DNA of 51,044 nt from Bacteroidia bacterium (GTDB lineage Bacteria > Bacteroidota > Bacteroidia > CAILMK01 > JBBDIG01): the NCBI GenBank assembly GCA_040880525.1, contig JBBDIG010000003.1, positions 1 through 51,044 of the forward strand, given 5' to 3'. The notes beneath the pieces were generated by a model, which had not been told where the DNA came from, made no database searches, and worked only from the letters and a program-made list of their open reading frames with translations. The position numbers and the translations under genes are program-made. This document shows, in pieces, positions 1 to 9,066 of this stretch (positions are counted from its first letter, which is position 1; the number at the start of each line of letters is the position of its first letter).

Positions 1-180
1 AAACAATACCTTTAACAAAATAAATGTAACTTTTTTCTAATCTGTTAAAGTAGAAATAATATGCATTTTTAAAATTTAATAGTGAAGATGCTTAAAGGCC
101 AAAGTATGTATTCTGTCCCTTTTGGAAATTTTCATTTGGGAGACGCAACCCCATTTTCATCACGTACGTCAAATAGGTGT

Positions 181-2241
181 ATGCGAAACTTCTTTCTTTA
201 TATCTTATTCCTGATGCCGGTGGCCGGAATATGCCAGCAGGTGGATATGAAGCAGTTCAGGCCGGAGGGTTATACGCTTACTCACCACGCTTATCTTCAG
301 AAGCAGGACGACCAAAACCTGTTGATCGCTGCTACGGCCATACGCCATTCGGCCCTTGCTGATGAATGGCAACAGCCGGTGCTTATGAGCGTAAGCCAAA
401 ATGGTGAGGTAAACTGGGCCTGGTCTTACGAATATTATGGTGACAATTTCCAGGTAAGCGATCTGGAGGTGGGAGCCGATGGCACCATTTATATTGCAGG
501 TGCAGGCAATCTTATCCGCGCCACTCCTCCTACTCCATTTTTAATTGCCACGACCGCCCAGGGAAAACTGAAGTGGTGCCGTTTTTACCTGGACCGGTTT
601 AGCGAGGTGGAGGTGCGCGTGGAGAGCGCGGCCAATGGAAACCTTTACATGGGCATGGATGGGTCATTGGAATTGGCCAGGATCAACCCCGCCACTGGAA
701 ACCCGATATGGGTGAAGGATTATCCCTGTAACAGCGGAACGGTGGATATGAAGGAGTTTCTTGTGGGCAAGGATGGTTCCCTGATAGTCCTCGCTGAACT
801 CGAAGATCCCAACCATCTTTTTCTGAAGCATCTCGTGATGAAAGTAAACCCTGATGGCTCCGTTTCAAAAGCCAGGATAATTTCAGTTGGCGATTATAAT
901 CATGCCCTGGACCTTACGATTACGCAGGACATGAAGGTGGTGATAACGGGGCAAGGCCAGGACTGGACCGAGTACTTGATGGCCCTGGATTGGGATCTTG
1001 AGGAAGTTTGGGTATCCAAACCTTTCGGCAACCAAACTTACTTTTCAAGCTATGTTGCCGCAACTATAGAAACCAGTGAAGGTGAACTTGTCACTTCAGG
1101 AACGATTCCTTACGATTTTGCACCTCATCCTCCGGGATTAACATTTTATTCGGTAAAGGAAGGAGAATTTCAACCGGGCAAGCAGAAGAGCAGTCGGTTG
1201 GGCAGTACTTACTTCGACCACCTTGGCGCAGAAATGGTGGCTGCGGAGGATGAGGTATTCCTGGCTGTGCTCTCCAAACCAAATTATATGAGCGAATGGG
1301 CCATCAGCCTCGGCAGTTTTTCCAATGACTTTCGCTTTTGCAGCGCAACCGATCCACTGTTGGTGCCACTGGAAGGATTAACCACCGCATGGACTGACTG
1401 CATCATGAATATTAATGACTTACCGGCTACAGCCGGTACTGAACTGATTCTGAATGAATTTGCGGTGACTGTGGTAGATTCGGCAATATGCGACTCATCA
1501 CAGTTTCCCTGTGCTGTTGAAATTTCATTAGGCCCCGATACGACTATATGCGGGGGCAAAAGCCATTTGCTGAATCCCGTCTTGCCTGCTGGCTACAAGG
1601 CGTTGTGGAGCACAGGTGCCACTACTGATTCTATTCTTGTTACCGCTTCCGGAACCTACTCGGTAATGACGTGGGTGGACAATGCCTATGGCTGCGATAC
1701 CCTTTATGACACAATTACGGTGATAATGCCGCCACTCCCGGAAGCCCGCTATAGTTTCACGCCCGAAATGCCGGAGCCTGGCGAGATAGTTCTGTTTACA
1801 GACGGTACAGCAGGGGCTGTCAGCCGCAAGTGGTATTTCGGGGATGGAGGCACCTCCATTGACAGCCTTGCCCGCTACTCCTATCCATTAGCCGGGGAAT
1901 ACAGGGTGAAGCTGGTGGTTGCCGACAGCTTTGGTTGCCATGACAGTGTGCTTTTTAAAATCCGTCCCTACGCATTCTCCTGGTTTATGCCCACTGCTTT
2001 TTCCCCCGACAATAATGAGGTGAATGAGGGCTTTGCACCGGTTGGTATTGGCATCAGCCGCTATGAACTTGAAATATTTAACCGGTGGGGCCAGCAGGTA
2101 TTTTACGGCAATAACACTGCATTTGACGGTACGTCAGGGGATAATCCCCTGCCCGAAGGCGTTTACCTTTACAGGGTAAGAGTATGGGATGTATTTAATA
2201 AATGGGAAACCGCTTCGGGCAACGTCACGCTGGTGAGGTAA
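181..2241 (+). CDS. Secreted protein with PKD domain and gliding-motility C-terminal (CHU_C) domain
   Basis: A predicted T9SS-exported surface or secreted protein of 686 residues. I start it at the ATG at 181, because MRNFFLYILFLMPVAGICQQ is a good signal peptide; an in-frame ATG at 82 would put 33 unsuitable residues before it. The first ~400 residues contain propeller-like segments with recurring GxxL/AxDGxIYIAG-type strands. A PKD-like domain follows (YFGDGG, about residues 545-625), and the last ~90 residues match the CHU_C gliding-motility-associated C-terminal domain (FMPTAFSPDNNEVNEGF, YELEIFNRWGQQVF, PLPEGVYLYRV). That domain directs export by the type IX secretion system. The gene stands alone and converges with the T9SS protein gene at 2313-3737. 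The ligand or substrate is not visible from sequence. Confidence 0.85.
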   Translation: MRNFFLYILFLMPVAGICQQVDMKQFRPEGYTLTHHAYLQKQDDQNLLIAATAIRHSALADEWQQPVLMSVSQNGEVNWAWSYEYYGDNFQVSDLEVGADGTIYIAGAGNLIRATPPTPFLIATTAQGKLKWCRFYLDRFSEVEVRVESAANGNLYMGMDGSLELARINPATGNPIWVKDYPCNSGTVDMKEFLVGKDGSLIVLAELEDPNHLFLKHLVMKVNPDGSVSKARIISVGDYNHALDLTITQDMKVVITGQGQDWTEYLMALDWDLEEVWVSKPFGNQTYFSSYVAATIETSEGELVTSGTIPYDFAPHPPGLTFYSVKEGEFQPGKQKSSRLGSTYFDHLGAEMVAAEDEVFLAVLSKPNYMSEWAISLGSFSNDFRFCSATDPLLVPLEGLTTAWTDCIMNINDLPATAGTELILNEFAVTVVDSAICDSSQFPCAVEISLGPDTTICGGKSHLLNPVLPAGYKALWSTGATTDSILVTASGTYSVMTWVDNAYGCDTLYDTITVIMPPLPEARYSFTPEMPEPGEIVLFTDGTAGAVSRKWYFGDGGTSIDSLARYSYPLAGEYRVKLVVADSFGCHDSVLFKIRPYAFSWFMPTAFSPDNNEVNEGFAPVGIGISRYELEIFNRWGQQVFYGNNTAFDGTSGDNPLPEGVYLYRVRVWDVFNKWETASGNVTLVR

Positions 2242-2312
2242 GCGCTTTTAATATTTTCTCTTACGTACGGGAGCGTGCCTTTCTGTACTTTGGAACTGGC
2301 GGGATCGAAAAG

Positions 2313-3737
2313 CTAATTTTCTAACGGAATCCATTTTCCTGTAACCGTTTCGCCATTTTTCAGGGTTACTTCCACCAATAGCAAACCTTGTGAATTTAAA
2401 GGGGCTTTAAACATTGTCTTGCCCTGCGGAATATCCTCCTTGTGCAGCATTTGGCCCTGAAGGTTGTAAACCCTCAACTGCCCTTTTGAAGGGGTATGAA
2501 TCATTAAATGGTTAGCAAACTGCCGGATGACCTGATCATGCATTTCGTCAGCCAATCCAGAAGTTGCATCAGATACCTTCACCATCATAATGTCGAAATT
2601 ATTAGTCTGAGACCAGCCGCCCCTGCCTGCGCCAATTACCGAGCCTTCGGTGGTAGCGGTTACTGCATGGCAGTGATTCACGGTCTGAAAGTCGCCAACC
2701 CCTTTTGTCCAGAGCGTATCTCCATTCTCATTCGTTTTGATGAAAAGGAATTCAAACCTCGTGGATGTTAGCCGATAGCCACCAATGATGTAATTTCCAT
2801 CAGCCGTGCTCTTAATATCATTGCCTGACATCCCCTGTCCAAGGCCGAAGGATTTGTCCCAAATTAGTTCCCCGTCCGGATTCACTTTTATAAAAAATAA
2901 TCCCTGGGGCCTCGGATCCAGATTGATGTAATTATTTACTCCGGTTAATACATAATTGCCATCATTGGTGGGTTCAATTGACCAGAACCAGTCCTGATCT
3001 TCAGATGAGCCGTACACCTGCCGCCACTGCTCTTTACCGTCCTTATCTACTTTTACAATCCATCCATCATCCAGCGAACCAGTTGCAAAAGACCAGGTTC
3101 CACCCGTAAATATATAACCGCCATCTGCGGCTTCAACAGCATCCCATGCATCATCCAGTTCAGTACCACCAAAGGTTTCATCCCACAGCAGGTTTCCAGC
3201 AGTATCAACCTTCAGCAGCCATGCATCCAGATTCCCTGCGCCTTTGCTGTCTGTAATTCCGGTGATCAGCAAATTGCCGTCACTAAGCTTGAGCAAGTGA
3301 TGCCCTTCATCCCTGCCGGTGCCCCCAAAGTTTTTCCTCCAAAGCTCGTTTCCATTCTTGTCAGTCTTTATCAGCAATACATCCTGAGAGCCGTTGGCAG
3401 AATAACTTTGAGTATAGCCGGTTGCCATGTATGCGTCATCATATTCCACCACGGAGATCAGGACGTCATTCATTCCTCCGCCATATTGTTTTGTCCAGAT
3501 GATCTCTCCATCCTTATCAGCCAACGTTAGAAATCCATTGTAGATGTAATTATTAGTGGTGTTCCGGACACTCAACCCTCCGGCAATCAACATATTCCCT
3601 TCTTTGGTTTCAATAATATCCTGGGCTGCGTCCATTCCGTCATCACCCCATTGAATATTAAAGGAGATATGCTGAGCTGCAGTGATTGAAGTACCAAAAA
3701 TGCTGAGGGCCAATAAAAGCAGTACGTATGATCTCAT
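2313..3737 (-). CDS. Secreted beta-propeller-like protein with T9SS type A sorting domain
   Basis: A 474-residue secreted protein. A signal peptide (MRSYVLLLLALSIFGTSITA) is followed by about seven repeats of roughly 50-55 residues. Each carries a pattern such as GGTGRDEGHHLL..GNLLITG or GGTELDDAWDAVEAADGGYIFTGG, then WLLKVDTAGNLLW or a close variant; this is the repeat style of T9SS cargo proteins annotated as delta-60/kelch-like propellers. The last ~80 residues (RVYNLQGQMLHKEDIPQGK, QGLLLVEVTLKNGE, GKWIPL) fit a Por secretion-system type A sorting domain. No catalytic motif is visible, so it may be a binding or adhesion protein. It is monocistronic, and its promoter side faces the LytS/LytTR regulator genes. 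Confidence 0.82.
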   Translation of the reverse strand: MRSYVLLLLALSIFGTSITAAQHISFNIQWGDDGMDAAQDIIETKEGNMLIAGGLSVRNTTNNYIYNGFLTLADKDGEIIWTKQYGGGMNDVLISVVEYDDAYMATGYTQSYSANGSQDVLLIKTDKNGNELWRKNFGGTGRDEGHHLLKLSDGNLLITGITDSKGAGNLDAWLLKVDTAGNLLWDETFGGTELDDAWDAVEAADGGYIFTGGTWSFATGSLDDGWIVKVDKDGKEQWRQVYGSSEDQDWFWSIEPTNDGNYVLTGVNNYINLDPRPQGLFFIKVNPDGELIWDKSFGLGQGMSGNDIKSTADGNYIIGGYRLTSTRFEFLFIKTNENGDTLWTKGVGDFQTVNHCHAVTATTEGSVIGAGRGGWSQTNNFDIMMVKVSDATSGLADEMHDQVIRQFANHLMIHTPSKGQLRVYNLQGQMLHKEDIPQGKTMFKAPLNSQGLLLVEVTLKNGETVTGKWIPLEN

Positions 3738-3857
3738 GATTTATCTGATTTAATTATTAAAATGAATTGCAGATTTATAGCAATGAGAATTTACCTCAAA
3801 ATATATTAGACCAGGCAGCTTAATTCATAGACAAACTGAATGAAAACACGCGCTTTT

Positions 3858-3898
3858 GCCGGTTGTCTACTGAAACCGGCCACTTGTCTATTGTAGAC
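3858..3898. promoter_or_regulatory. Inverted repeats upstream of the LytS/LytTR operon
   Basis: Two adjacent perfect inverted repeats lie 50-90 bp before the kinase start: GCCGGTT (3858-3864) with AACCGGC (3874-3880), and GTCTA-TTG-TAGAC (3886-3898). The element TTGTCTA also occurs twice as a direct repeat (3863-3869 and 3884-3890), 21 bp apart, which is about two helical turns. LytTR regulators usually bind direct repeats spaced by about two turns, so autoregulation is plausible. The assignment is inferred from position and symmetry only. Confidence 0.4.
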
Positions 3899-3947
3899 TG
3901 CGTTGCTCCATTTCTCAGCAGGATAATGCTAATTTGGCCGGGCAGCA

Positions 3948-4970
3948 ATGAAACATTTATACTCCGGTAATTCACGATTTATTTGGCATGGCCTGGTGTG
4001 GAGCATTTATCTTGTGCCCATCGCAAACTGGCTGTTCAATCTGCTTCACTGGCAGGCGGCAGCCCTTGCCCTCGCGGGGCACGTCCTTCCTATAATGCTG
4101 CTGATTTACTTCAACCTTTATCAATTGCTTCCTAAATACCTGATTCATGAAAACCGGACAACTGCATATATCGTAAGGATTGTCCCTTTTCTCCTGCTTG
4201 TCTCGGCATTCGTCACTTTTTGGCAAATTTGGTCAATAAGCAATTATACATTTTCTGAAAATAGCGTTGCAGTTCTTTTTATTAAATGGGGCAAATCCTT
4301 GGTGGCTTTAACGGTTATGGTTGCTTTAACTTCAGGACTAAAGCTTGGGAAACAGTGGTGGCTTCAAAGAAAGCGGTTGAAGAATATAGAACTGGAAAAG
4401 GCCAAAGCCGAGGTAAAATTTCTGAGGGCACAGCTCAATCCTCATTTTCTTTTTAATACGCTAAATAATCTTTACGCCCTGGCGTTACAGCAGTCGGCCA
4501 AAACCCCGGACATGATCCTGAAGCTGGCCGGACTGATGGAATACATCATGTACAGCAGCCAACAAGAAAGTGTGTCACTTGAAAAAGAGATCAGTTTCCT
4601 TGAAAATTACATTGCACTGGAAAAGCTGAGATTGCCTGTTGATTCAAAAATCCGCTTCAACATTCAGGGAAAGATCAATGGGCAAGGCATTGCTCCGCTG
4701 TTATTTCTTCCTTTCGTGGAGAATGGCTTTAAGCACGGATTCACCGGCAACCGTGCAGGAAATTATTTGAAGATTGACATCCGGGTACAAGCAAAGAACC
4801 TGGAGTTCAGCATGGAAAACAAACTCCGCACTAACCTTAAAAATGGAAGTGGAATTGGTTTGGAGAATTCCACCAATCGTTTAAAGCTGATGTATCCGGA
4901 AAAGCATCATTTAAATATTAACCAGGAAAAAGAAACTTATAGGGTGGAGTTAAAACTAGAATTACGATGA
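3948..4970 (+). CDS. LytS-type sensor histidine kinase
   Basis: A membrane sensor kinase of 340 residues. Four hydrophobic segments span about residues 12-130 (VWSIYLVPIANWLF, LPIMLLIYFNLY, IVPFLLLVSAFVTFW, SLVALTVMVALTSG). A short coiled-coil region (QRKRLKNIELEKAKAEVKFL) leads into the His_kinase domain. The motif LRAQLNPHFLFNTLNNLYAL carries the phospho-acceptor His166, and the ATP-binding N-box is FLPFVENGFKHGF; GSGIGLENSTNRL is the G-box. No extracellular sensor domain is present, as usual for this Bacteroidota family. Its stop overlaps the start of the LytTR regulator by four bases (ATGA), so the pair is translationally coupled and very likely cognate. The stimulus is unknown. Confidence 0.92.
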   Translation: MKHLYSGNSRFIWHGLVWSIYLVPIANWLFNLLHWQAAALALAGHVLPIMLLIYFNLYQLLPKYLIHENRTTAYIVRIVPFLLLVSAFVTFWQIWSISNYTFSENSVAVLFIKWGKSLVALTVMVALTSGLKLGKQWWLQRKRLKNIELEKAKAEVKFLRAQLNPHFLFNTLNNLYALALQQSAKTPDMILKLAGLMEYIMYSSQQESVSLEKEISFLENYIALEKLRLPVDSKIRFNIQGKINGQGIAPLLFLPFVENGFKHGFTGNRAGNYLKIDIRVQAKNLEFSMENKLRTNLKNGSGIGLENSTNRLKLMYPEKHHLNINQEKETYRVELKLELR

Positions 4971-5656
4971 AATGCCTGATCGTGGATGATGAGCCATTGG
5001 CTCGTGAAGTGGTCAAATCTTATATCGGCAAACTGCCGTTCCTGGAGTTTGTGGCAGAGTTTGCAACTGCTACCCATGCTATGGTTTACCTGCACCGTCA
5101 TGAAGTTGACCTGATTTTCCTGGACATCCAAATGCCCGACATGAGCGGACTACAATTCCTGAACGCACTGCAAAAAAGACCCAAAGTAATCATGACCACG
5201 GCTTACCGGGAGTATGCTTTGGATGGCTTTAATTTAGGTGTGGTAGATTACCTGCTGAAGCCTATTCCCTTTGAAAGGTTTGCCAAAGCCGTAGAGAGAG
5301 CCGTGGCAAATACTGCGGTACCTGCACCTGTGCATGAAGCACCCAAAGTGCTGATGGTGCAAACCGGTAAAAAACTGGTGAAGCTGGAGCAGGAAGCCAT
5401 TATCTATATTGAAGGAATGAAGGATTATGCCCGCCTTCATTTGCGCGACAAGCGGGTGATCACCAAACAAACGTTGATCAGTTTTGAGAGGGAACTTCCC
5501 ATCCAATTTTGCAGGATACATAAATCCTACATTGCTAATCTTAACTTACTGGAAGAGATGGAAGGACGCCAATTAAAAGTTGCTGGCATAAATCTGCCTA
5601 TTGGTAAAAGCTACCAGAAAGCACTTAAGGAAAAGATTGAGGGGCTGATGATTTGA
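4967..5656 (+). CDS. LytTR-family response regulator
   Basis: A 229-residue cytoplasmic transcription factor. The receiver domain (about 1-120) has the acidic pair DDE at 7-9, the phospho-acceptor Asp53 in FLDIQMPDMSG, the conserved Thr in MTTAYREYALDGF and Lys in YLLKPIPFERF. The LytTR DNA-binding domain (about 130-229) shows IIYIEGMKDYARLHL, TLISFERELP and FCRIHKSYIANL. It is the partner of the upstream LytS-like kinase (4-bp overlap). The target genes are not identifiable; the inverted repeats just upstream of the operon are a candidate autoregulatory site. Confidence 0.94.
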   Translation: MKCLIVDDEPLAREVVKSYIGKLPFLEFVAEFATATHAMVYLHRHEVDLIFLDIQMPDMSGLQFLNALQKRPKVIMTTAYREYALDGFNLGVVDYLLKPIPFERFAKAVERAVANTAVPAPVHEAPKVLMVQTGKKLVKLEQEAIIYIEGMKDYARLHLRDKRVITKQTLISFERELPIQFCRIHKSYIANLNLLEEMEGRQLKVAGINLPIGKSYQKALKEKIEGLMI

Positions 5657-5765
5657 GAATTCCGGGAATTAGTTAGAAAGTAAAGATCTCGCGGCTCTTG
5701 TGCTTATTCTAATTCGATCTGCCATTCCAATAGGTTCATCAGACCATATTTCTGTGCCAATACTG

Positions 5766-6080
5766 TCATTGTGCTTTCCGATTTAATGAACGAATTAAAT
5801 TTCTCCCTTTCTCAGTTAAACGATATTGTTGATTACTGCTTTGGGGCTTATCTGGGATGGTTAGTTCGATGTATCCATCATCAATAGCAGGTTGCAAATA
5901 TGTTGACCGAAAATGCTCCCTGTCTGAAAGTCCGGTTCTTTCTTGCAATTCTTGACGTTTATGCTCACGATCAAACACTTTCAATAGCACAATGACTTGC
6001 TGGGTGACTTGCGGGGTGACTTGCTGGGTGACCTTCTTGCCGATGGAGTTGCGTGTACGGGTAGCAAGTTTGTCTATCAT
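5766..6080 (-). pseudogene. C-terminal fragment of an ATP-binding/Fic-type regulator (winged-helix tail)
   Basis: The 104-residue product matches only the tail of a much larger protein. It has the linker with alternating VTQQVTPQVTQQV, then a winged-helix part (ELQERTGLSDREHFRSTYLQPA, YIELTIPDKPQSSNQQYRLTEKG). This tail is well known at the C-terminus of AlbA_2/HATPase-type ATP-binding proteins and some Fic-family proteins of 350-550 residues. Upstream in frame there are ten further sense codons (EGIPKPQQ before the ATG), which also look like interior protein sequence, and then a stop. The 5' part is therefore missing rather than just mis-started. It could still be expressed as a small DNA-binding protein, but I read it as a remnant left beside kbl. 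Confidence 0.6.
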
Positions 6081-6159
6081 CTGCTGCGGCTTAGGTATGC
6101 CCTCTTACTCTGAAAGCCAGCCAGGCATTCCACCGCGCTGCAAGGGTTGCGATAAATAA

Positions 6160-6167
6160 TATCTTTG
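6160..6167 (+). promoter_or_regulatory. Candidate -7 box of kbl
   Basis: TATCTTTG matches the Bacteroidota -7 consensus TAnnTTTG and lies 31 bp before the kbl start codon. I see no convincing -33 TTG element at the usual spacing, so this is a partial promoter match. Confidence 0.4.
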
Positions 6168-6198
6168 ACGCCTCAATACAACCAAACAAACACGAGCT

Positions 6199-7386
6199 AT
6201 GGCTGACATCAGGCAACGACTACAAAAGGAACTGGACGAGATAAAGGAAGCCGGACTATACAAATTCGAGCGCATCATCACTTCGGCACAAGGGGCGGAA
6301 ATTTCGCTGACCGGTGGCAACAAGGTGATAAACTTCTGCGCCAACAACTACCTGGGCCTTAGCTCGCACGATGAAACACTGAATGGCGCGCACAAAACGC
6401 TGGATACCCGCGGGTTCGGCATGTCTTCCGTCCGGTTTATTTGTGGTACCCAGGACATACATAAAGAACTGGAGCAGAAGATTGCCGAATTTATGGGCAC
6501 TGAGGATTCCATACTTTATGCTGCGGCTTTCGATGCAAATGGGGGCGTGTTCGAACCGCTTTTTGGAGAGGAGGACGCAATTATTTCGGACACGCTGAAC
6601 CACGCCTCGATTATTGATGGCGTGCGGCTTTGCAAGGCTGCGCGTTTCCGCTACAAGCACAACGACATGGCCGACCTGGAAGAGCAGCTTAAGCAGGCTG
6701 CCAATGCCCGCCACCGCATTATCGTTACGGATGGCGTGTTCTCAATGGACGGCACCATTGCCCAGCTCGACAAGATTTGCGACCTGGCCAATAAATACGA
6801 TTCGCTGGTGATGATTGACGAATGCCACGCCTCCGGCTTTATGGGAAAAACCGGTCGCGGCACGCACGAACACCGTGGGGTGGTTGGCCGCATTGACATT
6901 ATTACCGGAACACTGGGCAAAGCACTTGGCGGTGCATCGGGCGGGTTTACCGCTGCCTCAAAGGAGATTGTGGAGATGCTGCGCCAGAAGTCGCGCCCAT
7001 ACCTCTTCAGCAACTCCCTAGCACCCTCCATCGTAGGCGCGTCCATTGCCGTGCTCGACATGCTGAGCAAAACCACTGACCTCCGCGACAAGCTCATGGA
7101 AAGCACCACCTACTTCCGCAAAGCAATGACCGATGCCGGTTTCGACATCAAGCCGGGCGAGCACCCCATCGTACCCGTCATGCTCTATGAGGCGCCCCTT
7201 GCACAAAAAATGGCCACCCGGCTACTGGAAGAAGGAATCTATGTCATCGGCTTCTTCTACCCCGTAGTGCCCAAAGGCCAGGCGCGCATCCGTGTACAAC
7301 TTTCTGCCGCCCACGAGCAGGCACACCTGGACAAGGCGATCAAGGCTTTTACTAAGGTGGGGAAGGAGCTTGGGGTGATTAAGTAA
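6199..7386 (+). CDS. kbl: Glycine C-acetyltransferase (2-amino-3-ketobutyrate CoA ligase)
   Basis: A PLP enzyme of the alpha-oxoamine synthase family. It cleaves 2-amino-3-ketobutyrate with CoA to glycine and acetyl-CoA in L-threonine catabolism. The 395-residue length is that of the family (E. coli Kbl is 398). Visible motifs are [49 protein letters not shown] and the PLP-lysine site [14 protein letters not shown] with Lys241. The C-terminal domain ends with [22 protein letters not shown], the motif that separates Kbl from BioF and ALAS. No threonine dehydrogenase (tdh) gene is adjacent. The gene is monocistronic, with a candidate -7 box at 6160 and a strong terminator after it. Confidence 0.95.
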   Translation: MADIRQRLQKELDEIKEAGLYKFERIITSAQGAEISLTGGNKVINFCANNYLGLSSHDETLNGAHKTLDTRGFGMSSVRFICGTQDIHKELEQKIAEFMGTEDSILYAAAFDANGGVFEPLFGEEDAIISDTLNHASIIDGVRLCKAARFRYKHNDMADLEEQLKQAANARHRIIVTDGVFSMDGTIAQLDKICDLANKYDSLVMIDECHASGFMGKTGRGTHEHRGVVGRIDIITGTLGKALGGASGGFTAASKEIVEMLRQKSRPYLFSNSLAPSIVGASIAVLDMLSKTTDLRDKLMESTTYFRKAMTDAGFDIKPGEHPIVPVMLYEAPLAQKMATRLLEEGIYVIGFFYPVVPKGQARIRVQLSAAHEQAHLDKAIKAFTKVGKELGVIK

Positions 7387-7428
7387 ATATTTCCCATTCC
7401 CGCTTTTTTCCTGACCAAGGATTCATCT

Positions 7429-7456
7429 AAAACCCCAGCCTATCACGCTGGGGTTT
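7429..7456 (+). terminator. Rho-independent-type hairpin after kbl
   Basis: Perfect 9-bp inverted repeat AACCCCAGC (7431-7439) / GCTGGGGTT (7447-7455) with a 7-nt loop, flanked by short A and T tracts. It lies 42 bp after the kbl stop. The T tract is short (3 nt), so termination strength is uncertain. Confidence 0.75.
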
Positions 7457-7720
7457 GCATTTAAGCCCCATTTCAAAAGCGGGTACTGCCAAGCTATAAT
7501 ACACCAATCTATTTCGGTGCAGTTAAAAGGTATCGCCACTGTTCTGGCACAACTCATCTTACCATTAATCCTCACAAAATCGTCACGCCCCGGTAACTTA
7601 ATTATAACTTATTATAACGAATCTATCATATTGTAAATTAGTGTGTTATGTGGAGAACTAATATTGCCAGCGGATCCTTATGCTCGTATTATCAATTCAA
7701 TTCACTTAAAAAGATTAACA
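7457..7720. other. Intergenic region between kbl and the YncE-like gene
   Basis: About 260 bp without a supported gene. It contains a short direct repeat TTATAAC (in AATTATAACTTATTATAACG, about 7600-7620) and AT-rich sequence that probably includes the promoter of the next gene. I see no ORF or RNA gene. Confidence 0.5.
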
Positions 7721-8770
7721 ATGAAAACTATCTTAAACGCAATGTTTCTGATGTGCCTGATGGCGCTCACAAGCTGCTCAGATGAAATGGTGCTGGACAA
7801 TACTGCTGCAGACCCGGCCGACAAGAAAACGATGAAAGAGCGCGTGGTTGTGGCCAACCGTGCTTCCGGTGATATTTCCGTGATTGATGCCACGACCAAT
7901 ACCGTGATTGGAACCTACGCCATGCCTGACGGTGGCGAACCCATGTATGCCGTGCACATTCCACAGGCAAAGGCCGTTTTTGTGGGCGACCGTGCAAACG
8001 ATCGGGTCGTGGCTTTTGATGAGGACGATTATTCCGTGAAAGGCACTGTGGATGCCGGGAGTGGCGTCTTTCACATGTGGGCCTCGCCAAACGGCAGCCA
8101 ACTTTGGGTGAACAACGATATCGACAACACCACTACGATCATCAATCCGGCCTCCATGCGTGTAAAAGGCACGACACAAACCCCGGCAGATTTGGTGGAC
8201 TTGGGCGGAAAGCCGCATGATGTGTTTGTGGATCCCGATAAAAAGCACGCCTACGTGAGCGTATTGGGCGTGAACGGCAGCAATGATTACATTGTGAAGT
8301 ACAACACCAACCAATACCAAGAGGTAGACCGTGTGGCCGTGGGCAAAGACCCGCACCTCTTTGCCGATAATGTGAACAACCTGCTCTATGTGCCCTGCCA
8401 GGGAAGCAACTCCATTTACGTAATTGACCGCAGCAGCATGAGCGTGGTGCAAACGCTGCCCTTCAATGGTGCCCATGGCATCTTCATGCCCGGCAGTGGC
8501 CAGTACATCTATGTTGGTGATATTGGGGCCAGCCGCATTGGGACGTTCGAAACCAGCAGCCATACCCAAGTGGGAACCCCGGCCAACGCGCCTTTCCCCA
8601 CGGCACATAATCTCACCGTCAATGCTGCCGAAGACAAGCTGTTTGTTACCCACTCTGGCGGAATGGCTGACCAAGTAACCATCTGGGCGCTCAACCACAC
8701 CGCATCCTTTACAACCAGTGTTACCGTGGGCACCAATCCTTTCGGGCTGGTCTACTACCGGTACAGATAA
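7721..8770 (+). CDS. YncE-type beta-propeller lipoprotein (YVTN repeats)
   Basis: A 349-residue lipoprotein predicted to sit on the envelope. The start is the ATG at 7721, giving MKTILNAMFLMCLMALTSCSDE, a lipoprotein signal with Cys19; the in-frame ATG at 7643 would bury this signal. The mature part is a seven-bladed YncE/YVTN propeller with repeats such as VVVANRASGDISVIDATTN, VGDRANDRVVAFDEDDY, PHDVFVDPDKKHAYVS, LYVPCQGSNSIYVIDRSSM and YIYVGDIGASRIGTFE. Such propellers bind partners or metal centres but have no universal catalytic site. The gene stands alone and is followed by a strong terminator. Confidence 0.88.
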   Translation: MKTILNAMFLMCLMALTSCSDEMVLDNTAADPADKKTMKERVVVANRASGDISVIDATTNTVIGTYAMPDGGEPMYAVHIPQAKAVFVGDRANDRVVAFDEDDYSVKGTVDAGSGVFHMWASPNGSQLWVNNDIDNTTTIINPASMRVKGTTQTPADLVDLGGKPHDVFVDPDKKHAYVSVLGVNGSNDYIVKYNTNQYQEVDRVAVGKDPHLFADNVNNLLYVPCQGSNSIYVIDRSSMSVVQTLPFNGAHGIFMPGSGQYIYVGDIGASRIGTFETSSHTQVGTPANAPFPTAHNLTVNAAEDKLFVTHSGGMADQVTIWALNHTASFTTSVTVGTNPFGLVYYRYR

Positions 8771-8795
8771 ATCACATCTTAATTTCTGCTTTTTT

Positions 8796-8840
8796 ATTCC
8801 AACCCGTGGGCCAAGAGGTTCTCTGGGTTGGAATTTTTTT
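8796..8840 (+). terminator. Strong terminator after the YncE-like gene
   Basis: Perfect 10-bp inverted repeat ATTCCAACCC (8796-8805) / GGGTTGGAAT (8825-8834) followed by a run of T. It also sits just past the end of the opposite-strand HTH gene, but on that strand it lacks a T tract. Confidence 0.85.
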
Positions 8841-8865
8841 GTGATTAAAGGTTAAGGATTTCCCG

Positions 8866-9066
8866 TTAAGCCTTCTTGCTTTTTCTTGCTTTCCTCTTGC
8901 GCTGGTAAGTGTTAGTCTTCTCATCCAAATGGATAAAGTTAACCCCATCAATGCTGACCGTAGAGATTGTGCCAGCCTCAATCAATCTGTATACGTGCAT
9001 ACGGGAAAGCTCCTGTTCCTTAGCAAAATTGGTAATCGTACGAAGCTTGGTGGTCTCAATTTTCAT
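8866..9066 (-). CDS. Small helix-turn-helix (MerR/excisionase-like) DNA-binding protein
   Basis: A 66-residue basic protein, last gene of the HNH operon. The segment LRTITNFAKEQELSRMHVYRLIEAGTIS reads as a MerR/Xis-type helix-turn-helix, in which the AKEQELSRMHVYRL part is the recognition unit. It is followed by a wing-like VSIDGVNFIHLDE and a lysine/arginine-rich tail (RKRKARKSKKA). Its start overlaps the stop of the methyltransferase-HIT gene by four bases, so it is translationally coupled. It may be the operon's regulator or a DNA-targeting subunit; nothing in the sequence decides between these. The family name is uncertain because the protein is short. Confidence 0.65.
   Translation of the reverse strand: MKIETTKLRTITNFAKEQELSRMHVYRLIEAGTISTVSIDGVNFIHLDEKTNTYQRKRKARKSKKA

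Noticed and set aside
5990-6045. Repeated TGACTTGC(T/G)GGG units that look like a small tandem array
   Set aside because: They encode the VTQQVTPQVTQQV linker of the minus-strand fragment; this is protein-coding repetition, not a CRISPR array (no spacers of regular length).
6256-7109. Long minus-strand open frames opposite kbl
   Set aside because: They are complementary-strand shadows of a highly conserved PLP enzyme and show no motif of their own.
7778-8698. A 306-codon minus-strand open frame antisense to the YncE-like gene
   Set aside because: It lies wholly opposite a clear propeller gene; its composition is that of a mirror of repeated plus-strand codons and it has no recognisable domain.
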